Part shown: piece after piece, positions 46,434 through 55,453 of the stretch
Numbering within the stretch: position 1 is the first letter of the stretch
Layout of the letters: each line of letters opens with the position of its first letter
Assembly (NCBI RefSeq): GCF_014137855.1
Contig: NZ_JACGWT010000003.1
Coordinates: 310,001-374,000 of the forward strand
Source of the DNA: Microlunatus kandeliicorticis
GTDB taxonomy: Bacteria; Actinomycetota; Actinomycetes; Propionibacteriales; Propionibacteriaceae
Direction: 5' to 3'
Length of the DNA stretch: 64,000 bases
The notes under the pieces: generated by a model
What the model was told of the DNA's origin: nothing
What the model saw: the letters and a program-made list of their open reading frames with translations, nothing else
The model's database searches: none
Made by a program: the position numbers and the translations under genes

Positions 46434-47219
46434 TCAGCCGGCGGGGACAGCTGAACGGACCCGGCGCGGCCGGTGGTGGACCAGCAGCACCAGCAGCATC
46501 AGCGCGGCGCAGACCCAGGCAGCGCGGTCGCCGAGACCCGCACTGGAGAAGGCACCGACGAACACCCCGGCCACGAACCCGGCGAACGGCACCAGCAGGC
46601 TCCGCGGCACCCGCCAGCGGCCGGCTTCCCGGCCGGTCAGCGCGGCGAGCGTGGCGTTGATCATCCGCACCGAGTTGCTGGTCATCACTGTGGTGGTGAA
46701 CGCCGAGTCACCGACCTGCCGGAAGCCGGCGATCTGCATCCCGGAGACGAAGGCGACCGTGCAGGTGACCGCCGGCTGCGGGAAGGTCGGCGGCAGGAAG
46801 CCGACGGCGGTGAGCACCGCGACCTGGAGCAGCAGGGTGAGCAGCTGGAGCGTGCGCTCGCGGCGAGTGCGGGTGACCTCGGTCGCCGACCGGCTCAGGA
46901 CCCAGGCGGCCGCCACCCCGGCGGCGAAGGCCAGGTAGGTGACCAGCGGCAGCCAGAACGCGATCACCTCCGGGGCGACCGCGCCGATCGCGATCAGCAC
47001 CAGGTTGCCGGTCATCGCCTCGGCGAACACGTGCCCGTGCTGCAGGAACACGTAGGCGTCGACCGCACCGGTGGCCAGCATCAGCAGGGCGCCGGCGGTC
47101 AGCGTGAGTGCGGGGTCCGGGGCGGCCGGTCGGGCGGCGCGCGTCCCCGGCCTCGGATCGGCAGAGGTCTCGGCAGAGATCGCGGCGGAGGTCTCGGCCT
47201 CCGCGTCATGCCCCGTCAC
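46434..47219 (-). CDS. DUF1275 (YoaK family) membrane protein
   Basis: This 261-residue protein has six TM helices. Family features are ATGAVDAYVFLQHGHVFAEA with MTGNLVLIAIG, and GMQIAGFRQVGDSAFTTTVM with TSNSVRM. A ~40-residue cytoplasmic lead contains an ETSAAISAETSA repeat. Function is unknown. The start is uncertain: the GTG at 47219 is used, and the frame continues upstream through the hairpin-rich leader without similarity. Confidence 0.85.
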   Translation of the reverse strand: MTGHDAEAETSAAISAETSADPRPGTRAARPAAPDPALTLTAGALLMLATGAVDAYVFLQHGHVFAEAMTGNLVLIAIGAVAPEVIAFWLPLVTYLAFAAGVAAAWVLSRSATEVTRTRRERTLQLLTLLLQVAVLTAVGFLPPTFPQPAVTCTVAFVSGMQIAGFRQVGDSAFTTTVMTSNSVRMINATLAALTGREAGRWRVPRSLLVPFAGFVAGVFVGAFSSAGLGDRAAWVCAALMLLVLLVHHRPRRVRSAVPAG

Positions 47220-47222
47220 CGT

Positions 47223-47313
47223 GAACCGGGAGACCGGTTCGGGAGGGGCAGGCGGCACCCGAACCCGAAGGCTGGGTGCCGCGGCGGCCCGTCCTCCCCC
47301 CGAAAGCGGGCCG
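47223..47313 (-). promoter_or_regulatory. Hairpin-rich leader of the DUF1275 gene
   Basis: Three stem-loops lie in a row within 91 bp just upstream of the start. They are GAACCGG/CCGGTTC with a GAGA loop (47223-47240), GCGGCACCC/GGGTGCCGC (47252-47282) and CGGCCCG/CGGGCCG (47285-47313). The arrangement suggests a structured 5' leader, for example attenuation or a regulatory RNA. No known riboswitch was recognised. Confidence 0.45.
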
Positions 47314-47409
47314 TTGCGAACAGTCTGGACGATGAGGGGACGACTCGGGGTCGGGACAACACGTCTCTCAGACTTTTCTTGCCGATCCGGCGCCGCGAGG
47401 AGGCGGCGT

Positions 47410-47721
47410 TCAGCCTGGCCGGCGGGTGTCGGAGGCGGTCTCGCTACTCCCCGACTCGACCGCCGCGCCGCTCGCAGCGTTGGTCCGGACCCGCTCGCGC
47501 GCCTGCTCCTGCGCCTCGGTCTCGGCGCTGGGGATCTGACCGACGTTCGGACCGGGCGCCCGGCCGTAGGTCTCCTCGTCGCTGGGCAGGTCACCGATCC
47601 GCCGGAACTGGCGCCGCATGCTCCGGTAGAGCACGACCATCACCGCGGCGAGCACGAGCGTGATGATGAACGGCGTCCAGCCGGGCTTCACCACGTTCGG
47701 GTCGATGTCGAAGACGGTCAC
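47410..47721 (-). CDS. Small single-TM protein next to mca (Rv1083-like position)
   Basis: This 103-residue protein has a short outer N-terminus, one TM helix (FIITLVLAAVMVVLYRSM) and a polar cytoplasmic tail (DLPSDEETYGRAPG and a Glu/Ala-rich end). TAGGCT lies exactly 6 nt before the GTG, indicating a leaderless transcript despite only 9 bp separating it from mca. A small membrane protein at this place next to mca is conserved in mycobacteria. Function is unknown. Confidence 0.75.
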   Translation of the reverse strand: MTVFDIDPNVVKPGWTPFIITLVLAAVMVVLYRSMRRQFRRIGDLPSDEETYGRAPGPNVGQIPSAETEAQEQARERVRTNAASGAAVESGSSETASDTRRPG

Positions 47722-47730
47722 GGCTGCAGC

Positions 47731-48684
47731 CTACGCCCGCCCGCCGGGCCCGGGCCGGGTCGCGATCCCCGCGAAGAGGTCGTCCTCGGGCGCCTCCGGC
47801 GAGCCCTGCGCCGGCACCAGGCTGCGGGCCAGCTCGAAGTCCTCGGTGGGCCAGGCCTCCCGGTGGATCTCCAGCGGCACCGCGAACCAGGCGCCCTTCG
47901 GGTCGACCTGGGTGGCGTGGGCGAGCAGGGCCTGGTCGCGGACCGCGAAGTAGTCGGCCGCCGGTATCCGGGTGGTCAGCCGCGCCTCGTGCGCCGGGTC
48001 CGGCTCCCACTCGGCCAGCCGCTCGGCGTAGGGCGAGGTGAGCCCGTGCGCCCTCATCGCGGCGTCGAGCGCGACGAACCGCTGCCGGTGGAAGCTGAAC
48101 TGGTAGTAGAGCTTGAGCGGCTGCCACGGCTCGCCGGTGCCCGGGTAGGCGTCGGGATCGCCGGCCCGCTCGAAGGCCAGCACCGAGATCTGGTGGCAGC
48201 GGACGTGATCGGGGTGCGGGTAGCCGCCGTTCTCGTCGTAGGTGGTCATCACGTGCGGCCGGAAGGCGCGGACCACCTCGACCAGCCGGCCGACGGCCTC
48301 GTCGAGGTCGACCAGGCCGAAGCAGCCCTCGGGCAGCGGCGGCTTCGGGTCGCCCTCCGGCAGCCCCGAGTCCACGTAGCCGAGCCAGACCTGGTGGATG
48401 CCGAGGATGTCGCGGGCCCGCTCCATCTCCTGACGGCGGATCTCGGCGATGTTCGCCGCGACGTCCGGCCGGTCCATCGCCGGGTTGAGGATCGAGCCTC
48501 GCTCGCCGCCGGTGCAGGTGGCGACCCAGACCTCGACACCCTCGGCGACGTACTTCGCGGTGGTCGCCGCCCCCTTGCTCGACTCGTCGTCGGGGTGGGC
48601 GTGGACGTTGAGCAGGCGCAGCGGTTCGCCGGCCTCGTCCAGCCGGAGCGGCGGGTGCAGCGAGTGTGGGGCACGGGACGTCAC
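47731..48684 (-). CDS. mca: Mycothiol S-conjugate amidase
   Basis: This 317-residue zinc amidase cleaves mycothiol conjugates of electrophiles and drugs to release mercapturic acids for export. The zinc motif [18 protein letters not shown], the [15 protein letters not shown] loop, [11 protein letters not shown] and the second metal site [12 protein letters not shown] distinguish it from MshB. The GTG at 48684 is preceded by CAGCAT with a 6-nt gap. It is divergent from the DUF4307 gene, as in mycobacteria. Confidence 0.95.
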   Translation of the reverse strand: MTSRAPHSLHPPLRLDEAGEPLRLLNVHAHPDDESSKGAATTAKYVAEGVEVWVATCTGGERGSILNPAMDRPDVAANIAEIRRQEMERARDILGIHQVWLGYVDSGLPEGDPKPPLPEGCFGLVDLDEAVGRLVEVVRAFRPHVMTTYDENGGYPHPDHVRCHQISVLAFERAGDPDAYPGTGEPWQPLKLYYQFSFHRQRFVALDAAMRAHGLTSPYAERLAEWEPDPAHEARLTTRIPAADYFAVRDQALLAHATQVDPKGAWFAVPLEIHREAWPTEDFELARSLVPAQGSPEAPEDDLFAGIATRPGPGGRA

Positions 48685-48730
48685 CGGGCCATGCTGGCAG
48701 ACCGGCCGCCGCGCGCTCGCCGGTGCTCGC

Positions 48731-48791
48731 ACCGGCCCGGCGGCGGGGACCGGGCCCGGCAGCGGAGACCGGGCCCGGCAGCGGGGACAAT
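48731..48791. repeat. Three tandem 18-19 bp repeats running into the DUF4307 promoter
   Basis: Three imperfect copies of ACCGGGCCCGGCAGCGG start at 48731, 48749 and 48768. The last ends in the GACAAT hexamer (48786-48791), the likely -10 of the downstream gene. The repeats occupy its -35 region, so copy number could alter promoter strength. The inner GGGCCC also makes each unit self-complementary. Confidence 0.65.
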
Positions 48792-48797
48792 GGCTGC

Positions 48798-49223
48798 GTG
48801 CCCGATTCCACCGCGCAGGCCGAACGGGCGCGGATCGCCGCCAAACTGGCCGCCCGCTACCCGCCGCCGCGGTTCCCGAAGGCCGCGTTGGTCGGCCTGG
48901 TGGCGGTGCTGGCCGCCGGCTTCCTCACCTGGCTGGTCTGGGCGGCCTGGCTGCACGCCGAGCCGGCGGTGACCGCTCAGGTCTCCGCGTTCGCGTTCCC
49001 CTCCGACACCCGGGCCGACGTGACGGTGACGGTGCAGCGCCGCGATCCGGCCGAGCCGGCCAGCTGCCGGGTGATCGTCCAGGCCACGAACTTCGAGAAC
49101 GTCGGCGAGATCGACGTGGTGGTGCCGGCCGGCACCGACAAGCTGGTCGACGCCAAGGAGACGATCCGGACGCTCCGTCGCGGCACCTCCGCCTCGGTCA
49201 GCTCGTGCCGGTTGATCGGCTGA
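48798..49223 (+). CDS. DUF4307 domain protein, single TM
   Basis: This 141-residue protein has a short N-terminal lead ([20 protein letters not shown]), one TM helix ([20 protein letters not shown]) and an outer beta domain with one Cys pair (ASCRVIV and SSCRLI). The order greA-DUF4307-mca matches mycobacteria. The GTG at 48798 has GACAAT 6 nt upstream. Function is unknown. Confidence 0.85.
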   Translation: MPDSTAQAERARIAAKLAARYPPPRFPKAALVGLVAVLAAGFLTWLVWAAWLHAEPAVTAQVSAFAFPSDTRADVTVTVQRRDPAEPASCRVIVQATNFENVGEIDVVVPAGTDKLVDAKETIRTLRRGTSASVSSCRLIG

Positions 49224-49285
49224 TCCCCGCGACGATCCCGCCGGAACGGGCTGCCCGGACGCACACCGCTTGATAGCCTGGCGGA

Positions 49286-49798
49286 ATGTCTGAAACCACC
49301 TCGTCCCAGACGATCTGGCTGACCCAGGACGCCTACGACAAGCTCCAGCAGGAGCTCGAGTACCTCACCGGGCCCGGGCGCGCCGAGGTGTCGGCGCGGA
49401 TCGCCGCGGCCCGCGAGGAGGGCGACCTGCGCGAGAACGGCGGCTACCACGCCGCCCGCGAGGAACAGGGCCAGCAGGAGGCGCGGATCCGCCAGCTCAC
49501 CGACATGCTGCGCCGGGCCGAGGTCGGCGAGGCGCCGGACAACCCCGACGAGGTCGTCCCGGGCACCAAGGTGACCATCGCCTTCGGCGGCGACGAGGAC
49601 GACACCGACACCTTCCTGCTCGGCTCGCGCGAGCTGCTCGGGGTGGACGACTCGGTCGACCTCAACGTCTACAGCCCGCAGTCGCCGCTCGGGTCGGCGA
49701 TCCTGGGCAAGCACAAGGGCGACGCGGTCAGCTACCAGGCGCCCAACGGCAAGGACATCGCGGTCACCATCGTGGCCGTCGAGCCCTACCAGGGCTGA
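49286..49798 (+). CDS. greA: Transcription elongation factor GreA
   Basis: This 170-residue factor stimulates transcript cleavage by backtracked RNA polymerase. The N-terminal coiled coil carries the tip acidic pair in AREEGDLRENGGYHAAREEQ. The C-terminal FKBP-like domain ends in DAVSYQAPNGKDIAVTIV. The ATG at 49286 follows TAGCCT by exactly 6 nt, so it is leaderless. A perfect 14-bp hairpin ends the gene. Confidence 0.95.
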   Translation: MSETTSSQTIWLTQDAYDKLQQELEYLTGPGRAEVSARIAAAREEGDLRENGGYHAAREEQGQQEARIRQLTDMLRRAEVGEAPDNPDEVVPGTKVTIAFGGDEDDTDTFLLGSRELLGVDDSVDLNVYSPQSPLGSAILGKHKGDAVSYQAPNGKDIAVTIVAVEPYQG

Positions 49799-49817
49799 AC
49801 ACCCACGGACGCACGAA

Positions 49818-49848
49818 CGGGCCCGGACGGATCATCCGTCCGGGCCCG
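49818..49848. terminator. Perfect hairpin between greA and DUF2089 (convergent)
   Basis: Arms 49818-49831 and 49835-49848 are perfectly complementary (14 bp) around a TCA loop. The hairpin lies 20 bp after the greA stop and about 50 bp after the convergent DUF2089 stop, so it can serve both. No clear U-tract is seen, as is usual in high-GC actinobacteria. Confidence 0.85.
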
Positions 49849-49900
49849 CTCACGTCCGCGCTCGTCCCCCGGCGCCGCTCGCCGGGATCGGCTCGCCGGA

Positions 49901-50314
49901 TCAGCTCGTCGGCAGCGACCCCGCCAGCAGCGTGGCCGCCTCGGCCGGGGTGAGGGCACCGCTGGCCACCTCGGCCAGGATCTGCTCCCGGCTCGGCGCG
50001 GCGGCCGGCTCCCCCGGCTCGGGCTCGGCGAGCCCCAGCTTGGCCAGCAGCTGGGTGAACCGCAGCCGCGCCGTGGGGTAGCTGACGCCGAGGTGGCGCT
50101 CGACCTCCCGCAGGTTGCCGCGCGAGGCGAGGAACACCCGGAGCGTCTCGAGGTCGGACTCGTCGAGCGCGCAGAACTCGCAGCTGCGGAAGACCCCGCC
50201 GATCTCGGTGCCGCACGAGGTGCAGCCCAGCCGGGTCAGCGCCAGCCCGTGCCCGCAGACCGGGCACTGGCTCGGCGGCCGGTGCAGCTCCGCGGCGGGC
50301 GTACCGGAGGTCAT
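49901..50314 (-). CDS. DUF2089 domain protein (zinc ribbon plus HTH)
   Basis: This 137-residue protein has a zinc ribbon ([18 protein letters not shown]), then [20 protein letters not shown], and a helix-turn-helix-like segment ([20 protein letters not shown]). The C-terminal ~35 residues carry a short SHOCT/YvlB-like helix ([20 protein letters not shown]). It probably regulates the adjacent DUF4097 gene. Its ATG overlaps that gene's stop by 1 nt (TGATG), so they are coupled. Confidence 0.88.
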   Translation of the reverse strand: MTSGTPAAELHRPPSQCPVCGHGLALTRLGCTSCGTEIGGVFRSCEFCALDESDLETLRVFLASRGNLREVERHLGVSYPTARLRFTQLLAKLGLAEPEPGEPAAAPSREQILAEVASGALTPAEAATLLAGSLPTS

Positions 50315-51354
50315 CAGGCGGTCGGTCCGGTCTGCCCGGCCGTTTGTCCGGTGGTCTGTTCGGAGCCGACCCGCACCGTGGCGTGGCCCATCAGCACCTC
50401 GACCTCGAGTTTGCCGCGCCCGTCGCCCATCACCACCTCGTCGCCCGAGCCGGTGTGGCCGCCGCCCCAGCTGACCTTGCCGAGCTGGGCGTCGGTGCTG
50501 ACCGTGACGTCGGAGTCGTCGCTCAGCTGGATGCTCAGCGAACCCGACTCGGTGCGGATCCGCGACCGGCCGCCGGTGATCGTCCCCTTCACCGTGGCCT
50601 GACCGGCCTGGATCAGCGCGTCGCTGACCTGCGCGACGTCCAGCAGCTTGGCGCCGCCGGCGGTCACCCGCACCTTGCCGAGCCGCGGGACGCGCTCGGT
50701 GTGCAGGCTGCCCGCGGTCACCTCGACGTCGACGGTGATCGACGGGTTGACCCGCAGCAGCAGCTCCTTGCCGAGGCCGAGCGAGCGGAAGTCGTCGAGG
50801 TTGCGCGGGGCGCCGCGAAGGATCTGGAACCCGTCGACCGACGCGCCGAGCTCACCGTCGCTGGAGATCTCGAGCACCGAGCCGTTGCGCCGGAGCACGT
50901 GCGGCCCGTCCGCCGAGACGGTGGCCACCGAGGACTCGCCGATGATCCGGACCCGCCGGCCGATCGCCCGGACGCTGATCCGGTCCACGCCGCCGGGCGC
51001 GGTGACCCGGTTGACCCGGATCCGCCCCGGGGTCTCCTCGTCCTGCGGGGCGCTCGGCGTGACGGGCGCAGCGGCCGGGGCCGTCGCCGCCGGGCCCACC
51101 GGCTCACGGGTGTGGGTCGCCCGCTGCGGCCGGTCGGTGCTCTCGGCCCAGGCGTCCCCGCTCTCCTGCTCCACTGTCCCCGCGCTCTCCTGGGCGGCGG
51201 AGCCGGCTGCCGCGGACGCGTCGGTCGGGCCGCCGGACCCGGTCGTGGGACCGGTCGCCGACAGTGCGTCGATCCGTCGGGCCGCCTCGGCCGGGTCGAT
51301 CCGGCCGGCGGCGAGGTCTTCGAGGATGGCCGGGAGTCCGGTGTCGTTGCTCAT
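50314..51354 (-). CDS. DUF4097-type beta-helix protein with N-terminal SHOCT-like helix
   Basis: This 346-residue cytoplasmic protein starts with a helix pair ([20 protein letters not shown]) like the YvlB N-terminus. A Pro/Ala/Ser linker follows, then a right-handed beta repeat region ([18 protein letters not shown]-type strands, [40 protein letters not shown]). It is probably an adhesin-like scaffold or envelope-stress protein; the role is unproven. The ATG at 51354 has TACGGT 7 nt upstream (leaderless). It is divergent from marR. Confidence 0.8.
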   Translation of the reverse strand: MSNDTGLPAILEDLAAGRIDPAEAARRIDALSATGPTTGSGGPTDASAAAGSAAQESAGTVEQESGDAWAESTDRPQRATHTREPVGPAATAPAAAPVTPSAPQDEETPGRIRVNRVTAPGGVDRISVRAIGRRVRIIGESSVATVSADGPHVLRRNGSVLEISSDGELGASVDGFQILRGAPRNLDDFRSLGLGKELLLRVNPSITVDVEVTAGSLHTERVPRLGKVRVTAGGAKLLDVAQVSDALIQAGQATVKGTITGGRSRIRTESGSLSIQLSDDSDVTVSTDAQLGKVSWGGGHTGSGDEVVMGDGRGKLEVEVLMGHATVRVGSEQTTGQTAGQTGPTA

Positions 51355-51490
51355 GCCGACCACCGTAGGTCCGCGGTTTCCATTCTGGAAAGGACTGCTT
51401 TCTACTTTCAGGGTCGGGTCAGGGTGGCTGACGGCTGCACCCCCGATCCTGTGCTGGAGCTGAGCCCGAGGGTCCTCAGCGAGATTTCAT

Positions 51491-51532
51491 TTGCATGCAT
51501 CACACAAACAAAAATATGCTTGCGGCATGCAA
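51491..51532 (+). promoter_or_regulatory. marR promoter and operator
   Basis: The -35 TTGCAT (51491-51496), an 18-bp spacer and the -10 TATGCT (51515-51520) place the transcript start at the ATG at 51527. A perfect 8-bp inverted repeat, TTGCATGC (51491-51498) and GCATGCAA (51525-51532), covers the -35 and the start point. The local AT content is far above the surrounding DNA. Confidence 0.8.
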
Positions 51533-52045
51533 TTGTCTGGATGGCAGCCCCGGACCCCCGAGGAGGGTCTGATCGCCGCGTTGATCCGCGTCGGGCGGAT
51601 GTTCAAGTCCGCCGGCCGCGAGGCCGACCCGCACACCTACTGGCTGCTGCACATGCTGCGCTGCCGCGGGACCGTGCGGATGACCGATCTGGCCGCCGAC
51701 CTCCAGCTCGACACCTCGACCGTCTCCCGGCAGCTCAGCCAGCTCGACAAGGCCGGTCTGATCGTCCGCTCCCAGCACCCGGACGACGGGCGGGCGCAGG
51801 CGGTCTCGATCAGCCCGGCCGGGACCGAGCTGCTCGACCGGGCCCAGGAGGAGCGGGTGCGGTTCGTCACCGAACGCACCGCCGACTGGGCTCCGGGCGA
51901 CCTGGCCACCCTGACCCGGCTGCTGCTCGCGTTCGCCGGCGAGGACGCCGGCCGCGAGGAGACCCCGCACACCACGGAACCGCGCGACCGGTCCGCCGGC
52001 CGCACGCCCACCGACGCACGTACGCACGAACTGGAGCACGCATGA
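51527..52045 (+). CDS. MarR-family transcriptional regulator
   Basis: This 172-residue repressor has a winged-helix core: [20 protein letters not shown] for the recognition helix, then [20 protein letters not shown] (wing with D and R conserved) and [20 protein letters not shown] disordered charged C-terminus (~30 residues) follows. It is translated from a leaderless mRNA at 51527. It overlaps the efflux gene by 4 bp (ATGA), so it almost certainly controls it and responds to a transported compound. Confidence 0.93.
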   Translation: MQLSGWQPRTPEEGLIAALIRVGRMFKSAGREADPHTYWLLHMLRCRGTVRMTDLAADLQLDTSTVSRQLSQLDKAGLIVRSQHPDDGRAQAVSISPAGTELLDRAQEERVRFVTERTADWAPGDLATLTRLLLAFAGEDAGREETPHTTEPRDRSAGRTPTDARTHELEHA

Positions 52046-53805
52046 TGTCCCGCAGATCCCGCCCGCAGGTGCAACCGCGGCACGCCCTCATCGAGGACGA
52101 CCGGCCGGTGATCAGCACCGGGCGCAGCATGGCGCCCGCCGCCCCGCAGGTCGGCGCCGCGACGCCGGCCGCCGCCCCGGCCGGCGGGGGTGACGTCACC
52201 ACCGCCGGCGGTGACTTCCTCAGCCACAAGCAGATCCTGGTGGTGCTGGTCGGCCTGATGGCGGGCATGTTCCTGGCCGCCCTCGACCAGAGCATCGTCG
52301 GCGTCGCGTTGCCGAAGATCACCTCCGAGCTCGGCGGCCTCGACAAGCTCTCCTGGGTGGTCACCGCCTACCTGCTGACCTCGACCGCGGCCACCCCGCT
52401 GTGGGGCAAGATCTCCGACCTGCTGGGTCGGCGGCCGATCTTCCAGACCGCGATCATCGTCTTCCTGATCGGCTCGGTCATCTGCGGCTTCGCCAAGCCG
52501 GTGTCCGACTGGTTCGGCGTGTCGGGCATCGACATCATGATCGCGGGCCGGGCCATCCAGGGTCTCGGCGGCGGCGGTCTGATGTCGCTCGCCCTCGCGG
52601 TGATCGGCGACGTGATCCCGCCCCGCGAACGCGGCCGCTACCAGGGGCTCTTCGGCGCGGTCTTCGGCGTCTCCTCGGTGGCCGGTCCGCTGCTCGGCGG
52701 CCTGTTCACCGACCACCTCGGCTGGGAGTGGATTTTCTTCATCAACCTGCCGATCGGCATCGCCGCGCTGATCATCACCTCCTTCGCGCTCAAGCTGCAC
52801 CACGTCAAGCGCGAGGCCTCGGTCGACTACCTCGGCGCGGCCACGGTGGTCGGGTCGGTGACCTCGCTGATCCTCTACCTCAGCTGGGCCGGTCCGGACC
52901 GCGGCTGGACCTCCGCGATCGGCATCGGACTGCTGGTGGCCACCGTCGTCCTCGCCGGGCTGTTCGTGCTGGTCGAGAACAAGGTCAGCGAGCCGATCAT
53001 CCCGATGCAGCTGTTCCGGCACTGGACCTTCGCCGGCAACATCATCTTCGCGATGATCATGGGCATCGGCATGTTCGGCGGCCTGATCTACCTGCCGATC
53101 TACCTGCAAGCGGTCAAGGGCTACAGCCCGACCGAGTCGGGTCTGGCCATGCTGCCGCTGGTCGTGGGCATGTTCACCAGCTCGATCAGCAGCGGCCAGA
53201 TCATGAGCCGGACCGGCCGCTACAAGTGGATGCCGATCGTCGGGTCGGCCGTGGTCGGCGGCGCGCTGCTGCTCTTCGCCCAGCTGCACACCGACACCCC
53301 CTACTGGCACATCGCGCTGCTGATGCTGATGTTCGGCCTGGGCCTCGGTCTGACCATGCAGGTGGTGGTGACCGCGGTGCAGAACTCGGTCGAGCGCAAG
53401 CACCTCGGCACCGCGACCGCCTCGGTGACCTTCTTCCGGTCGATGGGTGGCGCGGTCGGCACCGCGCTGTTCGGCGCCATCCTCAACACCCGGCTGGCCC
53501 ACCACCTCAAGGAGGTCGTCCCGGCGGCGCTCCAGGGCCGGGTCAGTGGCAGCTCGGGCGCGGTCAACGACGTCAGCGCGATCCAGCGGCTGCCCGAGCC
53601 GGTCAAGGGCTGGGTGCTCGAGGCGTTCACCCGCTCGATGGACGACATCTTCATGGTGGCCGCGCCGTTCATGCTGGTCGCCCTGCTGATCGCCGTCACC
53701 CTGCGGGAGAAGCCGCTCCAGGGCCGTCAGGCCGCCGGCGGGCAGCCGTCGCAGCAGCAGGACAGCGTCGCCGAGGAGCGGGAGCTGGTGGCCGTCGGCC
53801 ACTGA
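52042..53805 (+). CDS. MFS drug efflux transporter, DHA2/EmrB-QacA type (14 TM)
   Basis: This 587-residue transporter exports drugs or lipids by proton antiport. It has a ~60-residue Ala/Pro-rich cytoplasmic lead and then 14 TM helices. Motif D1 is in [18 protein letters not shown], motif A in [17 protein letters not shown] and motif C in [20 protein letters not shown]. The C-terminus is polar. GGAG lies 6 nt before the ATG inside marR. A bulged stem followed by GTTTT ends the operon. Confidence 0.93.
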   Translation: MMSRRSRPQVQPRHALIEDDRPVISTGRSMAPAAPQVGAATPAAAPAGGGDVTTAGGDFLSHKQILVVLVGLMAGMFLAALDQSIVGVALPKITSELGGLDKLSWVVTAYLLTSTAATPLWGKISDLLGRRPIFQTAIIVFLIGSVICGFAKPVSDWFGVSGIDIMIAGRAIQGLGGGGLMSLALAVIGDVIPPRERGRYQGLFGAVFGVSSVAGPLLGGLFTDHLGWEWIFFINLPIGIAALIITSFALKLHHVKREASVDYLGAATVVGSVTSLILYLSWAGPDRGWTSAIGIGLLVATVVLAGLFVLVENKVSEPIIPMQLFRHWTFAGNIIFAMIMGIGMFGGLIYLPIYLQAVKGYSPTESGLAMLPLVVGMFTSSISSGQIMSRTGRYKWMPIVGSAVVGGALLLFAQLHTDTPYWHIALLMLMFGLGLGLTMQVVVTAVQNSVERKHLGTATASVTFFRSMGGAVGTALFGAILNTRLAHHLKEVVPAALQGRVSGSSGAVNDVSAIQRLPEPVKGWVLEAFTRSMDDIFMVAAPFMLVALLIAVTLREKPLQGRQAAGGQPSQQQDSVAEERELVAVGH

Positions 53806-53829
53806 GACCGACGCCCTCGTCAGGGCTGG

Positions 53830-53881
53830 CCGGCGGGCGCCGTGACCGAATCGTGAGCGAATTCGGTCCGGCGCCCGCCGG
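53830..53881 (+). terminator. Terminator of the marR-MFS operon
   Basis: CCGGCGGGCGCCG...GACCGAAT (53830-53851) pairs with ATTCGGTC...CGGCGCCCGCCGG (53861-53881), a 21-bp stem with one bulged base and a 9-nt loop. GTTTT follows at once. It lies 25 bp after the MFS stop. Confidence 0.85.
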
Positions 53882-54100
53882 TTTTCGGCAACCAAAAGCC
53901 CCGACGCGGCATCAGGAAGAACGAGAATGGGGTTCGAGCAATTCGCGATCGGGACGAAAGTCACCGATACTGGCATGACCCGCACGGCCGGCGGCAGCCG
54001 GGTCCGCGGTGGGTCGTGCCGGACTCGCTCAGCCTCAGGCGGTCCCGGACACCGGATCCGCTCCTCTCCGCAGATCCGCCACCCGATCGAAAGAGACACG
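53882..54100 (+). promoter_or_regulatory. Upstream region of the L,D-transpeptidase gene
   Basis: This ~219-bp spacer holds no gene with similarity. GATACT at 53966-53971 is the best -10 candidate, which would give a leader of roughly 120 nt before the ATG at 54101. AAAGAGA precedes that ATG as a weak ribosome-binding site. Confidence 0.35.
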
Positions 54101-55366
54101 ATGAAGCACCTGGTCAGGACCCCGATCACCCGAGGGCTCTCGGTCGCCGCCGTGCTCGGCCTGCTGGCCGTCGCCGGCTGCGGCAGCGTCCCCTCGCCGG
54201 GCCCCGACACCTCCGGTCAGGGCGGCACGACCAAGACCGGCACCACCACCGGCGGCGGCGGGTCGAACACCCCGAGCAGCACGCCGGAGGCGCCCGAGCC
54301 GGTCAGCTTCAGCACCAGCGTGGCCGACGGCGCGAAGAACGTGAAGGTCTCCTCGATCGTCTCGGTGAAGGCGGCCAACGGCACGCTCGACTCCGTCCGG
54401 GTGAGCACGACCCAGAAGAGCGAGTCCGGCAGCACCAGCAAGGTCACCGTGGACGGCGCGCTCAACGCCGACAAGACCACCTGGACCGCCTCGGAGGCGC
54501 TCGACCCGGGCTCGACCTACACGATCCGGATGAGCGGCGCGAACAGCGAGGGCACGCAGCAGAGCAGCACGGCGACCTTCAAGACCCAGTCGCTGACCCT
54601 CGACGAGCAGACCTTCCCGACGGTGTTCCCCGGCAAGGGCACCACCGTCGGCGTCGGCATGCCGGTCATCCTGACCTTCGACGTCCCGGTCAAGGACCGC
54701 GCGAACGTCGAGAAGCACCTCGCGGTGACCACCAGCCCGAAGCAGACCGGCACCTGGCACTGGGTCAGCTCGACCGAGGTCCACTACCGGCCCAAGACCT
54801 ACTGGCAGCCGGGCACCAAGGTCAGCGTCGACGGCAACCTCAACGGGGTCAGCGCCGGCAACGGCGTCTACGGGCAGAAGTCGGTGGCCACCTCGTTCAC
54901 CATCGGCCGTTCGCAGATCACCAAGATCGACCTCAAGCGCGACGTGGCCAAGGTCTACCGCAACGGCAAGGCCGTCCGGACCATCTACGTCAGCGCCGGC
55001 AAGCCCGGTTGGGAGACCCGCAGCGGGATCAAGCTCATCATGAGCAAGGAGACCAACAAGCGGATGACCAACCAGATGATCGGCGCCGCCGAGGAGTACG
55101 ACCTCAACGTCGCCTACGCGCTGCGGATCACCAACTCGGGTGAGTTCCTGCACTCGGCGCCGTGGAACGCCGGCTACTTCGGCCGGGTCAACTCGAGCCA
55201 CGGCTGCACCGGCATGAGCACCGCGGACGCCCGCTGGCTGTACGAGACCTCGCTGATCGGCGACCCGACCGTCACCACCGGCACCAACCGCGGGATGGAG
55301 AAGGTCAACGGCTGGTCGGACTGGAACATCAGCTGGAACGACTACAAGGCCGGCTCCGCGCTCTGA
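54101..55366 (+). CDS. L,D-transpeptidase lipoprotein (LdtMt2-like)
   Basis: This 421-residue exported enzyme makes 3-3 crosslinks in peptidoglycan. The signal ends in the lipobox VAGC (Cys27), followed by a Gly/Thr/Ser-rich linker. Two Ig-like domains (about residues 65-155 and 160-280) precede the YkuD catalytic domain. His351 lies in HSAPWNAGYFG and the catalytic Cys369 in SSHGCTGMS. The layout matches mycobacterial LdtMt2. A 19-bp perfect hairpin follows the stop. Confidence 0.94.
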   Translation: MKHLVRTPITRGLSVAAVLGLLAVAGCGSVPSPGPDTSGQGGTTKTGTTTGGGGSNTPSSTPEAPEPVSFSTSVADGAKNVKVSSIVSVKAANGTLDSVRVSTTQKSESGSTSKVTVDGALNADKTTWTASEALDPGSTYTIRMSGANSEGTQQSSTATFKTQSLTLDEQTFPTVFPGKGTTVGVGMPVILTFDVPVKDRANVEKHLAVTTSPKQTGTWHWVSSTEVHYRPKTYWQPGTKVSVDGNLNGVSAGNGVYGQKSVATSFTIGRSQITKIDLKRDVAKVYRNGKAVRTIYVSAGKPGWETRSGIKLIMSKETNKRMTNQMIGAAEEYDLNVAYALRITNSGEFLHSAPWNAGYFGRVNSSHGCTGMSTADARWLYETSLIGDPTVTTGTNRGMEKVNGWSDWNISWNDYKAGSAL

Positions 55367-55395
55367 CCGGCGCCGCCGCACGCGCGGTCTGCTGA

Positions 55396-55436
55396 GCCGA
55401 ACGCCCCGGACTCCGACGGAGTCCGGGGCGTTCGGC
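55396..55436. terminator. Perfect 19-bp hairpin between ldt and the AI-2E permease gene (convergent)
   Basis: Arms 55396-55414 and 55418-55436 are perfectly complementary around a GAC loop. The hairpin sits 30 bp after the ldt stop and 18 bp before the end of the convergent gene, so it can end transcription from both sides. Confidence 0.9.
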
Positions 55437-55453
55437 GTCTGCGCGCGGCGCGG

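Noticed and set aside
47220-47330. Possible tRNA on the minus strand (translated frame reads RVRVPPAPP, often seen over tRNA T-arms)
   Set aside because: No cloverleaf can be formed; the pairing found is three separate hairpins and no anticodon arm fits.
50344-52041. Long plus-strand open frame running into the MFS efflux gene
   Set aside because: The part before 52042 is antisense to DUF4097 and out of frame with marR. The real MFS start is the ATG overlapping the marR stop.
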